From positions 496,001 to 560,000 of the forward strand of contig JAWQEG010000128.1 of assembly GCA_033782935.1 (NCBI GenBank): a stretch of 64,000 nucleotides of DNA, given 5' to 3'. Source of the DNA: Petrolisthes cinctipes (lineage: Eukaryota; Arthropoda; Malacostraca; Decapoda; Porcellanidae). A model generated the notes under the pieces. The model saw nothing but the letters and a program-made list of their open reading frames with translations. It searched no databases and was not told the origin of the DNA. Shown here piece after piece: positions 17,322-32,600 of this stretch (position 1 is the stretch's first letter; each line of letters starts with the position of its first letter). Position numbers and translations under genes: made by a program.

Positions 17322-20049
17322 GTGCTGGAATATTTTCAAAATATAGGCCCAAAACATGCTAAAAATCGATATTTTAGGTCCCCAAAGTCGATAACTCAAA
17401 TTCAGGACCAAAATACCCGAAAATTCGATATTTTGGGGTCCCAGAAGCGAACTGTACATGCCTACTCTGTGTTAGGGTATTTTCAAAATACAGGCTCTAA
17501 ACATACTGAAAATCGATCTTTTAGGTGCCCAAAAGTCGATATGTGCATGCATCTTCTGTACCCGTTTATATCCCAAATTTAACCTCAAAACACCCGAAAA
17601 TTCGATATTTTGGGGTCCCAGAAGCGATCTGTACATGCCTGCTCAGTGCTAGAATTTTTTCAAAATATAGGCTCAAAACATGCTAAAAATCGATATTTTA
17701 AGTGTACAAAGTCGATATGTGCATGCATTATCTGTACCCGTTTATATCTCAAATTCAGGCTCAAAACACCCGAAAATTCGATATTTTGGGGTCCCAGAAG
17801 AGATCTGTACATGCCTACTTAGTGCTAGAATATTTTCAAAATATAGGCCAAAAACATACTGAAAATCGATCTTTTAGGTTCCCAAAAGTCGATATGTGCA
17901 TGCATCTTCTGTACCCGTTTATATCTCAAATTCAGGTTCCAAACAACCGAAAATTCGATATTTTGGGGTTCCAGAAGCGATCTGTACATGCCTACTCAGA
18001 TGCAGGCCCAAAACATGCTAAAAATCGATATTTTAGGTACCCAAATTGAACATGTGTATGCATCTTCTGCACTCGTTTATATCTCAAATTCAACCTCAAA
18101 ACACCCGAAAATTCGATAATTTTGGGTCCCAGAAGTGATCTGTACATGCCTACTCCTAGTTAGAGTATTTTTAAAATACAGGCTCAAAACATGCTAAAAA
18201 TCGATATTTTAAGTGTTAAAAGTCGATATGTGCATGCATCTTCTGTACCCGTTTATATCTCAAATTCAGGCTCAAAACACCCGAAAATTCGATATTTTGG
18301 GGTCCCAGAAGCGATCTGTACATGCCTACTCCTACTTAGAGTATTTTCAAGATACAGGCCCAAAATATGCTGAAAATCGATATTTTAGGTGCCCAAAGTC
18401 AATATGTGCATGCATCTTCTGTACCCGTTTATATCTCAAATTCAGGCTCAAAACACCCAAAAATTCGGTATTTTTGGGTCCTAGAAGCGATCTGTACATC
18501 CCTACTCCTAGTTAGAATGTTTTCAAGATACAGACCCAAAACATGCTCAAAATCGATATTTTAGGTGCCCAAAAGTCGATATGTGCATGCATCTTCTGTA
18601 CCCGTTTATATCTCAAATTCAGGCTCAAAACACCCGAAAATTCGATATTTTGGGGTCCCAGAAGTGATCTGTACATGCCTACTTAGTGCTGGAATATTTT
18701 CAAAATATAGGCCCAAAACATGCTAAAAATCGATATTTTAGGTGCCCAAAGTCGATATTTCAAATTCAGGCCCAAAACACCCGAAAATTCGATATTTTGG
18801 GGTCCCAGAAGCGAACTGTACATGCCTACTCTGTGTTAGGGTATTTTCAAAATACAGGCTCTAAACATACTGAAAATCGATCTTTTAGGTGCCCAAAAGT
18901 CGATATGTGCATGAATCTTCTGTACCCGTTTATATCCCAAATTTAACCTCAAAACACCCGAAAATTCGATATTTTGGGGTCCCAGAAGCGATCTGTACAT
19001 GCCTACTCAGTGCTAGAATTTTTTCAAAATATAGGCTCAAAACATGCTAAAAATCGATATTTTAAGTGTACAAAGTCGATATGTGCATGCATTATCTGTA
19101 CCCGTTTATATCTCAAATTCAGGCTCAAAACACCCGAAAATTCGATATTTTGGGGTCCCAGAAGAGATCTGTACATGCCTACTTAGTGCTAGAATATTTT
19201 CAAAATATAGGCCAAAAACATACTGAAAATCGATCTTTTAGGTTCCCAAAAGTCGATATGTGCATGCATCTTCTGTACCCGTTTATATCTCAAATTCAGG
19301 TTCCAAACAACCGAAAATTCGATATTTTGGGGTCCCAGAAGCGATCTGTACATGCCTACTCAGATGCAGGCCCAAAACATGCTAAAAATCGATATTTTAG
19401 GTACCCAAATTGAACATGTGTATGCATCTTCTGCACTCGTTTATATCTCAAATTCAACCTCAAAACACCCGAAAATTCGATAATTTTGGGTCCCAGAAGT
19501 GATCTGTACATGCCTACTCCTAGTTAGAGTATTTTTAAAATACAGGCTCAAAACATGCTAAAAATCGATATTTTAAGTGTTAAAAGTCGATATGTGCATG
19601 CATCTTCTGTACCCGTTTATATCTCAAATTCAGGCTCAAAACACCCGAAAATTCGATATTTTGGGGTCCCAGAAGCGATCTGTACATGCCTACTCCTACT
19701 TAGAGTATTTTCAAGATACAGGCCCAAAACATGCTGAAAATCGATATTTTAGGTGCCCAAAGTCAATATGTGCATGCATCTTCTGTACCCGTTTATATCT
19801 CAAATTCAGGCTCAAAACACCCAAAAATTCGGTATTTTTGGGTCCTAGAAGCGATCTGTACATCCCTACTCCTAGTTAGAATGTTTTCAAGATACAGACC
19901 CAAAACATGCTCAAAATCGATATTTTAGGTGCCCAAAAGTCGATATGTGCATGCATCTTCTGTACCCGTTTATATCTCAAATTCAGGCTCAAAACACCCG
20001 AAAATTCGATATTTTGGGGTCCCAGAAGTGATCTGTACATGCCTACTTA
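17322..20049 (+). repeat. Two copies of a 1,364-bp higher-order repeat
   Basis: Landmarks at 17322, 17610, 17702 and 18213 recur at 18686, 18974, 19066 and 19577, each exactly 1,364 bp later. The rare variants TTAGTGCTGG and a TGTTAAAAGTCG segment are shared between copies. A third copy starts at 20050 but diverges after a few hundred bp. The block contains eight monomers, including one 147-type and one 158-type. Confidence 0.9.
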
Positions 20050-23000
20050 GTGCTAGAATATTTTCAAAATATAGGCCCAAAACATGCTAAAAATCTATAT
20101 TTTAGGTCCCCAAAGTCGATATCTCAAATTCAGGCCCAAAACACCCGAAAATTCGATATTTTGGGGTCCCAGAAGCGAACTGTACATGCCTTCTCCGTGT
20201 TAGAGTATTTTCAAAATACAGGCTCAAAACATACTGAAAATCGATCTTTTAGGTGCCCAAAAGTCGATATGTAAATGCATCTTCTGTACCCGTTTATATC
20301 CCAAATTTAACTTCAAAACACCCGAAAACTCGATATTTTTGGGTCCCGGAAGCGATTTGTACATGCCTACTCAGTGCTAGAATTTTTTCAAAATATAAGC
20401 TCAAAACATGCTAATAATCGATATTTTAAGTGTCCAAAGTCGATATGTGCATGCATCATCTGTACCCGTTTATATCTCAAATTCATGCTCAAAACACCCG
20501 AAAATTCGATATTTTTGGGTCCCAGAAGTGATCTGTACATGCCTACTTAGTGCTAGAATATTTTCAAAATATAGGCCCAAAACATACTGAAAATCGATCT
20601 TTTAGGTGCCCAAAAGTCGATATGTGCATGCATCTTCTGTACCCGTTTATATCTCAAATTCAGGCTCCAAACACCCGAAAATTCAATATTTTGGGGTCCC
20701 AGAAGCGATCTGTACATGCCTACTCAGATGCAGGCCCAAAACATGCTAAAAATCGATATTTTAGGTACCCAAATTGAACATGTGTATGCATCTTCTGCAC
20801 TCGTTTATATCTCAAATTCAACCTCAAAACACCCGAAAATTCGATAATTTTGGGTCCCTGAAGCGATATGTACATGTCTAGTCAGTGCTAGAATGTTTTC
20901 AAAATATAGGCTCAAAACATGCTAAAAATCGATATTTTAAGTGTCCAAAGTCGATATGTGCATGCATCTTCTGTACCCGTTTATATCTCAAATTCAGGCT
21001 CAAAACACCCGAAAATTCGATATTTTGGGGTCCCAGAAGCAATCTGTACATGCCTACTCCTAGTTAGAGTATTTTCAAAATACAGGCCCAAAACATGCTG
21101 AAAATCGATATTTTAGGTGCCCAAAGTCAATATGTGCATGCATCTTCTGTACCCTTTTATATCTCAAATTCAGGCTCAAAACTCCCAAAAATTCGGTATT
21201 TTTGAGTCCTAGAAGCGATCTGTACATCCCTACTCCTAGTTAGAATGTTTTCAAGATACAGACCAAAAACATGCTCAAAATCAATATTTTAGGTGCCCAA
21301 AAGTCGATATGTGCATGCATCTTCTGTACCCGTTTATATCTCAAATTCAGGCTCCAAACACCCGAAAATTCGATATTTTGGGGTCCCAGAAGCGATCTGT
21401 ACATGCCTACTCAGTGCTAGAATATTATCAAAATATAGGCCCAAAAAATGCTAAAAATCGATATTTTAGGTGCCCAAAGTCGATATTTCAAATTCAGGCT
21501 TAAAACACCCGAAAATTCGATATTTTGGGGTCCCAGAGGCGAACTGTACATGCCTACTCCGTGTTAGAGTATTTTCAAAATACAGGCCCAAAACATACTG
21601 AAAATCGATCTTTTAGGTGCCCAAAAGTCGATATGTGCATGCATCTTCTGTACCCGTTTATATCTCAAATTCAGGCTCCAAACACCCGAAAATTCGATAT
21701 TTTGGGGTCCCAGAAGCGATCTGTACATGCCTACTCAGATGCAGGCCCAAAACATGCTGAAAATCGATATTTTAGGTGCCCAAAGTCAACATGTGTATGC
21801 ATCTTCTGCACTCGTTTATATCTCAAATTCAACCTCAAAACACCAGAAAATTCGATAATTTTGGGTCCCAGAAGCGATCTGTACATGTCTAGTCAGTGCT
21901 AGAATGTTTTCAAAATATAGGCTCAAAACATGCTAAAAATCGATATTTTAAGTTTCCAAAGTCGATATGTGCATGCATCTTCTGTACCCGTTTATATCTC
22001 AAATTCAGGCTCAAAACACCCGAAAATTCGATATTTTGGGTCCAAGAAGCGATCTGTACATGCCTACTCCTAGTTAGAGTATTTTCAAAAATACTGTCAC
22101 AAAACAAGCTGAAAATCGATATTTTAGGTGCCCAAAGTCAATATGTGCATGCATCTTCTGTACCCGTTTATATCTCAAATTCAGGCTCAAAACACCCGAA
22201 AATTCGATATTTTGGGGTCCCAGAAGCGATCTGTACCTGCCTACCCAGTGCTAGAATATTTTCAAAATATAGTCCCAAAACATGCTGAAAATCGATATAT
22301 TAGGTGCCCAAAGTCGATATCTCAAATTCAGGTCCAAAACACCCAAAAATTCGATATTTTGTGGTCCCAGAAGCGATCTGTACATGCCTACTCAGTGCTA
22401 GAATGTTTTCAAAATACAGGCCCAAAACATGCTGAAAATCGATATTTTAAGTATCCAAAGTCGATATGTGCCTGCATCCTCTGTACCCGTTTATATCTCA
22501 AATTCAGGCTCAAAACACCCGAAAATTCGGCATTTTTGAGTCCCAGAAGCAATCTGTACATCCCTACTCCTAGTTAGAATGTTTACAAGATACAAACCCA
22601 AAACATGCTCAAAATCGATATTTTAGGTGCCCAAAAGTCGATATGTGCATGCATCTTCTGTACCCGTTTATATTTCAAATTCAGGCTCAAAACACCCGAA
22701 AATTCGATATTTTGGGGTCCCAGAAGCGATCTGTACATGCCTTCTCAGTGCTAGAATATTTTCAAAATATAGGCCCAAAACATGCTAAAAATCGATATAT
22801 TAGGTGCCCAAAGTCGATATCTCAAATTCAGGCCAAAAACACCCAAAAATTCGATATTTTGGGGTCCCAGAAGCAATCTGTACTTGCTTACTCCGTGTTA
22901 GAGTATTTTCAAAATACAGGCCCAAAACAAGCTGAAAATCGATATTTTAGGTGACCAAAGTCAACATGTGTATGCATCTTCTGCACCCGTTTATATCCCA

Positions 23001-23280
23001 AATTCAACCTCAAAACGCCCGAAAATTCGATATTTTGGGGTCCCAGAAGCGATCTGTACATGCCTACTCAGTGCTAGAATTTTTTCAAAATATAGGCTCA
23101 AAACATACTAAAAATCGATATTTTAAGTGTCCAAAGTCGATATGTGCACTCATCATCTGTACCCGTTTATATCTCAAATTCAGGCTCAAAACACTCGAAA
23201 ATTCGATATTTTGGGGTCCCAGAAGCGATCTGTACATGCCTACTCCTAGTTAGAGTATTTTCAAAATACAGGCCCAAAAC

Positions 23281-24634
23281 ATGCTGAAAATCGATATTTT
23301 AGGTGCCCAAAGTCAATATGTGCATGCATCTTCTGAACCCGTTTATATCTCAAATTCAGGCTCAAAACACCCAAAAATTCGGTATTTTTGGGTCCTAGAA
23401 GCGATCTGTACATCCCTACTCCTAGTTAGAATGTTTTCAAGATACAGACCCAAAACATGCTCAAAATCGATATTTTAGGTGCCCAAAAGTCGATATGTGC
23501 ATGCATCTTCTGTACCCGTTTATATCTCAAATTCAGGCTCAAAACACCCGAAAATTCGATATTTTGGGGTCCCAGAAGCGATCTGTACATGCCTACTCAG
23601 TGCTAGAATATTTTCAAGATATAGGCCCAAAACATGCTAAAAATCGATATATTAGGTGCCCAAAGTCGATATCTCAAATTCAGGTCCAAAACACCCCAAA
23701 ACTCGATATTTTGGGGTCCCAGAAGCGATCTGTACATGCCTACTCAGTGCTGGAATGTTTTCAAAATACAGGCCCAAAACATGCTCAAAATCGATATTTT
23801 AGGTGCCCAAAAGTCGATATGTGCATGCATCTTCTGTACCCGTTTATATCTCAAATTCAGGCTCAAAACACCCGAAAATTCGATATTTTGGGGTCCCAGA
23901 AGCGATCTGTACATGCCTACTCCTTGTTAGAGTATTTTCAAAATACAGGCCCAAAACATGCTGAAAATCGATATTTTAGGTGCCCAAAGTCAATATGTGC
24001 ATGCATCTTCTGAACCCGTTTATATCTCAAATTCAGGCTCAAAACACCCAAAAATTCGGTATTTTTGGGTCTTAGAAGCGATCTGTACATCCCTACTCCT
24101 AGTTAAAATGTTTTCAAGATACAGACCCAAAACATGCTCAAAATCGATATTTTAGGTGCCCAAAAGTCGATATGTGCATGCATCTTCTGTACCCGTTTAT
24201 ATCTCAAATTCAGGCTCAAAACACCCGAAAATTCGATATTTTGGGGTCCCAGAAGCGATCTGTACATGCCTACTCAGTGCTAGAATATTTTCAAGATATA
24301 GGCCCAAAACATGCTAAAAATCGATATATTAGGTGCCCAAAGTCGATATCTCAAATTCAGGTCCAAAACACCCCAAAACTCGATATTTTGGGGTCCCAGA
24401 AGCGATCTGTACATGCCTACTCAGTGCTGGAATGTTTTCAAAATACAGGCCCAAAACATGCTCAAAATCGATATTTTAGGTGCCCAAAAGTCGATATGTG
24501 CATGCATCTTCTGTACCCGTTTATATCTCAAATTCAGGCTCAAAACACCCGAAAATTCGATATTTTGGGGTCCCAGAAGCGATCTGTACATGCCTACTCA
24601 GTGCTAGAATATTTTTTAAAATATAGGCCCAAAA
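23281..24634 (+). repeat. Two copies of a 677-bp higher-order repeat (four monomers)
   Basis: Landmarks at 23281, 23495 and 23634 recur at 23958, 24172 and 24311, a 677-bp shift. Both copies carry the rare CTTCTGAACCCG and ACACCCCAAAACTCG variants. 677 equals three full monomers plus one 147-type unit. Confidence 0.9.
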
Positions 24635-25040
24635 CATGCTAAAAATCGATATTTTAGGTGCCGAAAGTCGATATCTCATATTCAGGCTCAAAACACCCGA
24701 AAATTCGATATTTTGGGGTCCCAGAAGCGATCTGTACATGCCTACTCAGTGCTAGAATATTTTTTAAAATATAGGCCCAAAACATGCTAAAAAGCGATAT
24801 TTGAGGTGCCCAAAGTCGATATCTCAAATTCAGGCTCTAAACACCCAAAAATTCGATATTTTGGGGTCCCAGAAGCGATCTGTACATGCCTACTCAGTGC
24901 TAGAATATTTTTTAAAATATAGGCCCAAAACATGCTAAAAAGCGATATTTGAGGTGCCCAAAGTCGATATCTCAAATTCAGGCCCTAAACACCCAAAAAT
25001 TCGATATTTTGGGGTCCCAGAAGCGATCTGTACATGCCTA
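24601..25040 (+). repeat. Three consecutive 148-bp short monomers
   Basis: GTGCTAGAATATTTTTTAAA starts at 24601, 24749 and 24897, exactly 148 bp apart. These carry an extra T in the TTTT run and the 29-bp A-half deletion. The second and third also share AAAAAGCGATATTTGAGG. Confidence 0.88.
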
Positions 25041-28000
25041 CTCCGTGTTAGAGTATTTTCAAAATACTGGCTCTAAACATACTGAAAATCGATCTTTTAG
25101 GTGACCAAAAGTCAATATGTAAATGCATCTTCTGTACCCATTTATATCCCAAATTTAACCTCAAAACACCCGAAAAATCGATATTTTGGGGTCCCAGAAG
25201 CGATCTGTACATGCCTACTCAGTGCTAGAATTTTTTCAAAATATAGGATCAAAACATGCTAAAAATCGATATTTTAAGTGTACAAAGTCGATATGTGTAT
25301 GCATCATCTGTACCCGTTTATATCTCAAATTCAGGCTCAGAACACCCGAAAACTCGATATTTTGGGGTCCCAGAAGAGATCTGTACATGCCTACTTAGTG
25401 CTAGAATATTTTCAAAATATAGGCCCAAAACATACTGAAAATCGATCTTTTAGGTGCCCAAATTGAACATGTGTATGCATCTTCTGCACTCGTTTATATC
25501 TCAAATTCAACCTCAAAACACCAGAAAATTCGATAATTTTGGGTCCCAGAAGCGATCTGTACATGTCTAGTCAGTGCTAGAATGTTTTCAAAATATAGGC
25601 TCAAAACATGCTAAAAATCGATATTTTAAGTGTCCAAAGTCGATATGTGCATGCATCTTCTGTACCCGTTTATATCTCAAATTCAGGCTCAAAACACACG
25701 AAAATTCGATATTTTTGGGTCCCAGAAGCGATCTGTACATGCCTACTCCTAGTTAGAGTATTTTCAAAATACAGGCCCAAAACATGCTGAAAATCGATAT
25801 TTTAGGTGCCCAAAGTCAATATGTGCATGCATCTTCTGTACCCGTTTATATCTCAAATTCAGGCTCAAAACACCCGAAAATTCGGTTTTTTTGGGTCCTA
25901 GAAGCGATCTGTACATCCCTACTCCTAGTTAGAATGTTTTCAAGATACAGACCCAAAAAATGCTCAAAATCGATATTCTAGGTGCCCGAAAGTCGATATG
26001 TGCATGCATCTTCTGTACCCGTTTATATCTCAAATTCAGGCTCAAAACACCCGAAAATTCGATATTTTGGGGTCCCAGAAGCGATCTCTACATGCCTACA
26101 CAGTGTTAGAATATTTTCAAAATATAGGCCCAAAACATGCTAAAAATCGATATTTTAGGTGCCCAAAGTCGATATCTCAAATTGAGGTCCAAAACACCCA
26201 AAAACTCGATATTTTGGGGTCCCAGAAGCGATCTGTACATGCCTACTCAGTGCTAGAATATTTTCAAAATAAAGGCCCAAAACATGCTGAAAATCAATAT
26301 TTTAAGTGTCCAAAGTCAATATGAGCATGCATCTTCTGTACCCGTTTATATCTCAAATTCAGGCTCAAAACACCCGAAAATTCGATATTTTGGGGTCCCA
26401 GAAGCGATCTGTACATGCCTACTCAGTGCTAGAATATTTTTTAAAATATAGGCCCAAAACATGCTAAAAATCGATATTTTAGGTGCCGAAAGTCGATATC
26501 TCATATTCAGGCTCAAAACACCCGAAAATTCGATATTTTGGGGTCCCAGAAGCGATCTGTACATGCCTACTCAGTGCTAGAATATTTTTTAAAATATAGG
26601 CCCAAAACATGCTAAAAAGCGATATTTGAGGTGCCCAAAGTCGATATCTCAAATTCAGGCCCTAAACACCCAAAAATTCGATATTTTGGGGTCCCAGAAG
26701 CGATCTGTACATGCCTACTCCGTGTTAGAGTATTTTCAAAATACTGGCTCTAAACATACTGAAAATCGATCTTTTAGGTGACCAAAAGTCAATATGTAAA
26801 TGCATCTTCTGTACCCATTTATATCCCAAATTTAACCTCAAAACACCCGAAAAATCGATATTTTGGGGTCCCAGAAGCGATCTGTACATGCCTACTCAGT
26901 GCTAGAATTTTTTCAAAATATAGGATCAAAACATGCTAAAAATCGATATTTTAAGTGTACAAAGTCGATATGTGTATGCATCATCTGTACCCGTTTATAT
27001 CTCAAATTCAGGCTCAGAACACCGGAAAACTCGATATTTTGGGGTCCCAGAAGAGATCTGTACATGCCTACTTAGTGCTAGAATATTTTCAAAATATAGG
27101 CCCAAAACATACTGAAAATCGATCTTTTAGGTGCCCAAATTGAACATGTGTATGCATCTTCTGCATTCGTTTATATCTCAAATTCAACCTCAAAACACCA
27201 GAAAATTCGATAATTTTGGGTCCCAGAAGCGATCTGTACATGTCTAGTCAGTGCTAGAATGTTTTCAAAATATAGGCTCAAAACATGCTAAAAATCGATA
27301 TTTTAAGTGTCCAAAGTCGATATGTGCATGCATCTTCTGTACCCGTTTATATCTCAAATTCAGGCTCAAAACACACGAAAATTCGATATTTTTGGGTCCC
27401 AGAAGCGATCTGTACATGCCTACTCCTAGTTAGAGTATTTTCAAAATACAGGCCCAAAACATGCTGAAAATCGATATTTTAGGTGCCCAAAGTCAATATG
27501 TGCATGCATCTTCTGTACCCGTTTATATCTCAAATTCAGGCTCAAAACACCCGAAAATTCGGTTTTTTTGGGTCCTAGAAGCGATCTGTACATCCCTACT
27601 CCTAGTTAGAATGTTTTCAAGATACAGACCCAAAAAATGCTCAAAATCGATATTCTAGGTGCCCGAAAGTCGATATGTGCATGCATCTTCTGTACCCGTT
27701 TATATCTCAAATTCAGGCTCAAAACACCCGAAAATTCGATATTTTGGGGTCCCAGAAGCGATCTCTACATGCCTACACAGTGCTAGAATATTTTCAAAAT
27801 ATAGGCCCAAAACATGCTAAAAATCGATATTTTAGGTGCCCAAAGTCGATATCTCAAATTGAGGTCCAAAACACCCAAAAACTCGATATTTTGGGGTCCC
27901 AGAAGCGATCTGTACATGCCTACTCAGTGCTAGAATATTTTCAAAATAAAGGCCCAAAACATGCTGAAAATCAATATTTTAAGTGTCCAAAGTCAATATG

Positions 28001-28105
28001 AGCATGCATCTTCTGTACCCGTTTATATCTCAAATTCAGGCTCAAAACACCCGAAAATTCGATATTTTGGGGTCCCAGAAGCGATCTGTACATGCCTACT
28101 CAGTG
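24749..28105 (+). repeat. Two copies of a 1,677-bp higher-order repeat
   Basis: Landmarks at 24897, 25186, 25608 and 25998 recur at 26574, 26863, 27285 and 27675. The copies share private variants such as CGGTTTTTTTGGG and GATATTCTAGGTGCCCG. They differ at a handful of bases, implying recent duplication. Homology at this spacing ends near 26430/28107. Confidence 0.9.
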
Positions 28106-29639
28106 CTAGAATATTTTCAAAATATAGGCCCAAAACATGCTAAAAATCGATATTTTAGGTGCCCAAAGTCGATATCTCAAATTCAGGCCAAAAACACCCA
28201 AAAATTCGATATTTTGGGGTCCCAGAAGCGATTTGTACATGCCTACTCCGTGTTAGAGTATTTTCAATAGACAGGCCCAAAACATACTGAAAATCGATCT
28301 TTTAGGTGCCCAAAAGTCAATATGTGCATGCATCTTCTGTACCCGTTTATATCTCAAATTCAGGCTCCAAACACCCGAAAATTCGATATTTTGGGGTCCC
28401 AGAAGCGATCTGTACTTGCTTACTCCGTGTTAGAGTATTTTCAAAATACAGGCCCAAAACAAGCTGAAAATCGATCTTTTAGGTGCCCAAAAGTCGATAT
28501 GTAAATGCATCTTCTGTACCCGTTTATATCCCAAATTTAACCTCAAAACACCCGAAAATTTGATATTTTTGGGTCCCAGAAGCGATCTGTACATGCCTAC
28601 TCAGTGCTAGAATTTTTTCAAAATATAGGCTCAAAACATGCTAAAAATCGATATTTTAAGTGTCCAAAGTCGATATGTGCATGCATCATCTGTACCCGTT
28701 TATATCTCAAATTCAGGCTCAAAACATCCGAAAATTCGATATTTTGGGGTCCCAGAAGTGATCTGTACATGCCTACTTAGTGCTAGAATATTTTCAAAAT
28801 ATAGGCCCAAAACATGCTAAAAATCGATATATTAGGTGCCCAAAGTCGATATCTCAAATTCAGGCCCAAAACACCCTGAAATTCGATATTTTGGGGTCCC
28901 AGAAGCGAACTGTACATGTCTACTCCGTGTTAGAGTATTTTCAAAGTACAGGCCCAAAACATACTGAAAATCGATCTTTTAGCTGCCCAAAAGTCGATAT
29001 GTGCATGCATCTTCTGTACAAGTTTATATTTCAAATTCAGGCTCCAAACACCCGAAAATTCGATATTTTGGGGTCCCAGAAGCGATCTGTACATGCCTAC
29101 TCAGTGCTAGAATTTTTCAAAATATAGGCTCAAAACATGCTAAAAATCGATATTTTAAGTGTCCAAAGTCGATATGTGCATGCATCATCTGTACCCGTTT
29201 ATATCTCAAATTCAGGCTCAAAACGCCCGAAAACTCGATATTTTGGGGTCCCATAAGTGATCTGTACATGCCTACTTAGTGCTAGAATATTTTCAAAATA
29301 TAGGCCCAAAACATACTGAAAATCGATCTTTTAGGTGCCCAAAAGTCGATATGTGCATGCATCTTCTGTACCCTTTTATATCTCAAATTCAGGCTCCAAA
29401 CACCCGAAAATTCGATATTTTGGGGGCCCAGAAGCGATCTGTACATGCCTACTCAGATGCTGGCCCAAAACATGCTAAAAATCGATATTTTAGGTACCCA
29501 AATTGAACATGTGTATGCATCTTCTGCACTCGTTTATATCTCAAATTCAACCTCAAAACACCCGAAAATTCGATAATTTTGGGCCCCAGAAGCGATCTGT
29601 ACATGTCTAGTCAGTGCTAGAATGTTTTCAAGATACAGA

Positions 29640-32600
29640 CCCAAAACATGCGCAAAATCGATATTTTAGATGCCCAAAAGTCGATATGGGCATGCATCTT
29701 CTGTACCCGTTTATATCTCAAATTCAGGCTCAAAACACCCGAAAATTCGATATTTTTGGGTCCCATAAGCGATCTGTACATGCCTACTCAGTGCTAGAAT
29801 ATTTTCAAAATATAGGCCCAAAACATGCTAAAAATCGATATTTTAGGTGCCCAAAGTCGATATTTCAAATTTAGGCCCTAAACACCCGAAAATTCGATAT
29901 TTTGGGGTCCCAGAAGCGAAATGTACATGCCTACTCCGTCTTAGAGTATTTTCAATATACAGGCCCAAAACATACTGAAAATCGATCTTTTAGGTGCACA
30001 AAAGTCGATATGTTGATGCATCTTCTGTACCCGTTTATATCTCAAATTCAGGCTCAAAACACCCGAAAATTCGATATTTTGGGGTCCCAGAAGTGATCTG
30101 TACATGCCTACTTAGTGCTAGAATATTTTCAAAATATAGGTCCAAAACATGCTAAAAATCGATATTTTAGGTCCCCAAAGTCGATATCTCAAATTCAGGC
30201 CCAAAACACCCGAAAATTCGATATTTTGTGGTCCCAGAAGCGAACTGTACATGCCTACTCCGTGTTAGAGTATTTTCAAAATACAGGCTCAAAACATACT
30301 GAAAATCGATCTTTTAGGTGCCCAAAAGTCGATATGTAAATGCATCTTCTGTACCCGTTTATATCCCAAATTTAACATCAAAACACCCGAAAATTCGATA
30401 TTTTAGGGTCCCAGAAGCGATCTGTACATGGCTACTCAGTGCTAGAATTTTGTCAAAATATAGGCTCAAAACATGCTAAAAATCGATATTTTAAGTGTCC
30501 AAAGTCGATATGTGCATGCATCATCTGTACCCGTTTATATCTCAAATTCAGGCTCAAAACACCCGAAAACTCGATATTTTGGGGTCCCAGAAGTGATCTG
30601 TACATACCTACTTAATGCTAGAATATTTTCAAAATATACGCACAAAACATACTGAAAATCGATCTTTTAGATGCCCAAAAATCGATATGTGCATGCATCT
30701 TCTGTACCCTTTTATATCTCAAATTCAGTCTCCAAACACCCGAAAATTCAATATTTTGGGGTCCCAGAAGCGAACTGTACATGCCTACTCCGTGTTAGAG
30801 TATTTTCAAAATACAGGCTCAAAACATACTGAAAATCGATCTTTTAGGTGCCCAAAAGTCGATATGTAAATGCATCTTCTGTACCCGTTTATATCCCAAA
30901 TTTAACCTCAAAATACCCGAAAATTCGATATTTTTGGGTCCCAGAAGCGATCTGTACATGGCTACTTAGTGCTAGAATTTTTTCAAATTATAGGCTCAAA
31001 ACATGCTATAAATCGATATTTTAAGTGTATAAAGTCGATATGTGCATGCATCATCTGTACCCGTTTATATCTCAAATTCAGGCTCAAAACATCCGAAAAC
31101 TCGATATTTTGGGGTCCCAGAAGTGATCTGTACATGCCTACTTAGTGCTAGAATATATTAAAAAAAAAGGCCCAAAACATACTGAAAATCGATCTTTTAG
31201 GTGCCCAAAAGTCGATATGTGCATGCATCTTCTGTACCCTTTTATATCTCAAATTCAGGCTCCAAACACCCGAAAATTCGATATTTTGGGGGCCCAGAAG
31301 CGATCTATACATGCCTACTCAGATGCTGGCCCAAAACATGCTAAAAATCGATATTTTAGGTACCCAAATTGAACATGTGTATGCATCTTCTGCACTCGTT
31401 TATATCTCAAATTCTACCTCAAAACACCCGAAAATTCGATAATTTTGGGCCCCAGAAGCGATCTGTACATGTCTAGTCAGTGCTAGAATGTTTTCAAAAT
31501 ATAGGCTCAAAACATGCTAAAAATCGATATTTTAAGTGTCCAAAGTCGATATGTGCATGCATCTTCAGTACCCGTTTATATCTCAAATTCAGGTTCAAAA
31601 CACCCGAAAATTCGATATTTTGGGGTCCCAGAAGCGATCTGTACATGCCTACTCCTAGTTAGAATGTTTTCAAGATACAGACCCAAAACATGCTCAAAAT
31701 CGATATTTTAGGTGCCCAAAAGTCGATATGGGCATGCATCTTCTGTACCCGTTTATATCTCAAATTCAGGCTCAAAACACCCGAAAATTCGATGTTTTTG
31801 GGTCCCATAAGCGATCTGTACATGCCTACTCAGTGCTAGAATATTTTCAAAATATAGGCCCAAAACATGCTAAAAATCGATATTTTAGGTGCCCAAAGTC
31901 GATATCTCAAATTCAGGCCCTAAACACCCGAAAATTCGATATTTTGGGGTCCCAGAAGCGAACTGTACATGCCTACTCCGTCTTAGAGTATTTTCAATAT
32001 ACAGGCCCAAAACATACTGAAAATCGATCTTTTAGGTGCACAAAAGTCGATATGTTGATGCATCTTCTGTACCCGTTTATATCTCAAATTCAGGCTCAAA
32101 ACACCCGAAAATTCGATATTTTGGGGTCCCAGAAATGATCTGTACATGCCTACTTAGTGCTAGAATATTTTCAAAATATAGGTCCAAAACATGCTAAAAA
32201 TCGAAATTTTAGGTCCCCAAAGTCGATATCTCAAATTCAGGCCCAAAACACCCGAAAATTCGATATTTTGTGGTCCCAGAAGCGAACTGTACATGCCTAC
32301 TCCGTGTTAGAGTATTTTCAAAATACAGGCTCAAAACATACTGAAAATCGATCTTTTAGGTGCCCAAAAGTCGATATGTAAATGCATCTTCTGTACCCGT
32401 TTATATCCCAAATTTAACCTCAAAACACCCGAAAATTCGATATTTTAGGGTCCCAGAAGCGATCTGTACATGGCTACTCAGTGCTAGAATTATTTCAAAA
32501 TATAGGCTCAAAACATGCTAAAAATCGATATTTTAAGTGTCCAAAGTCGATATGTGCATGCATCATCTGTACCCGTTTATATCTCAAATTCAGGCTCAAA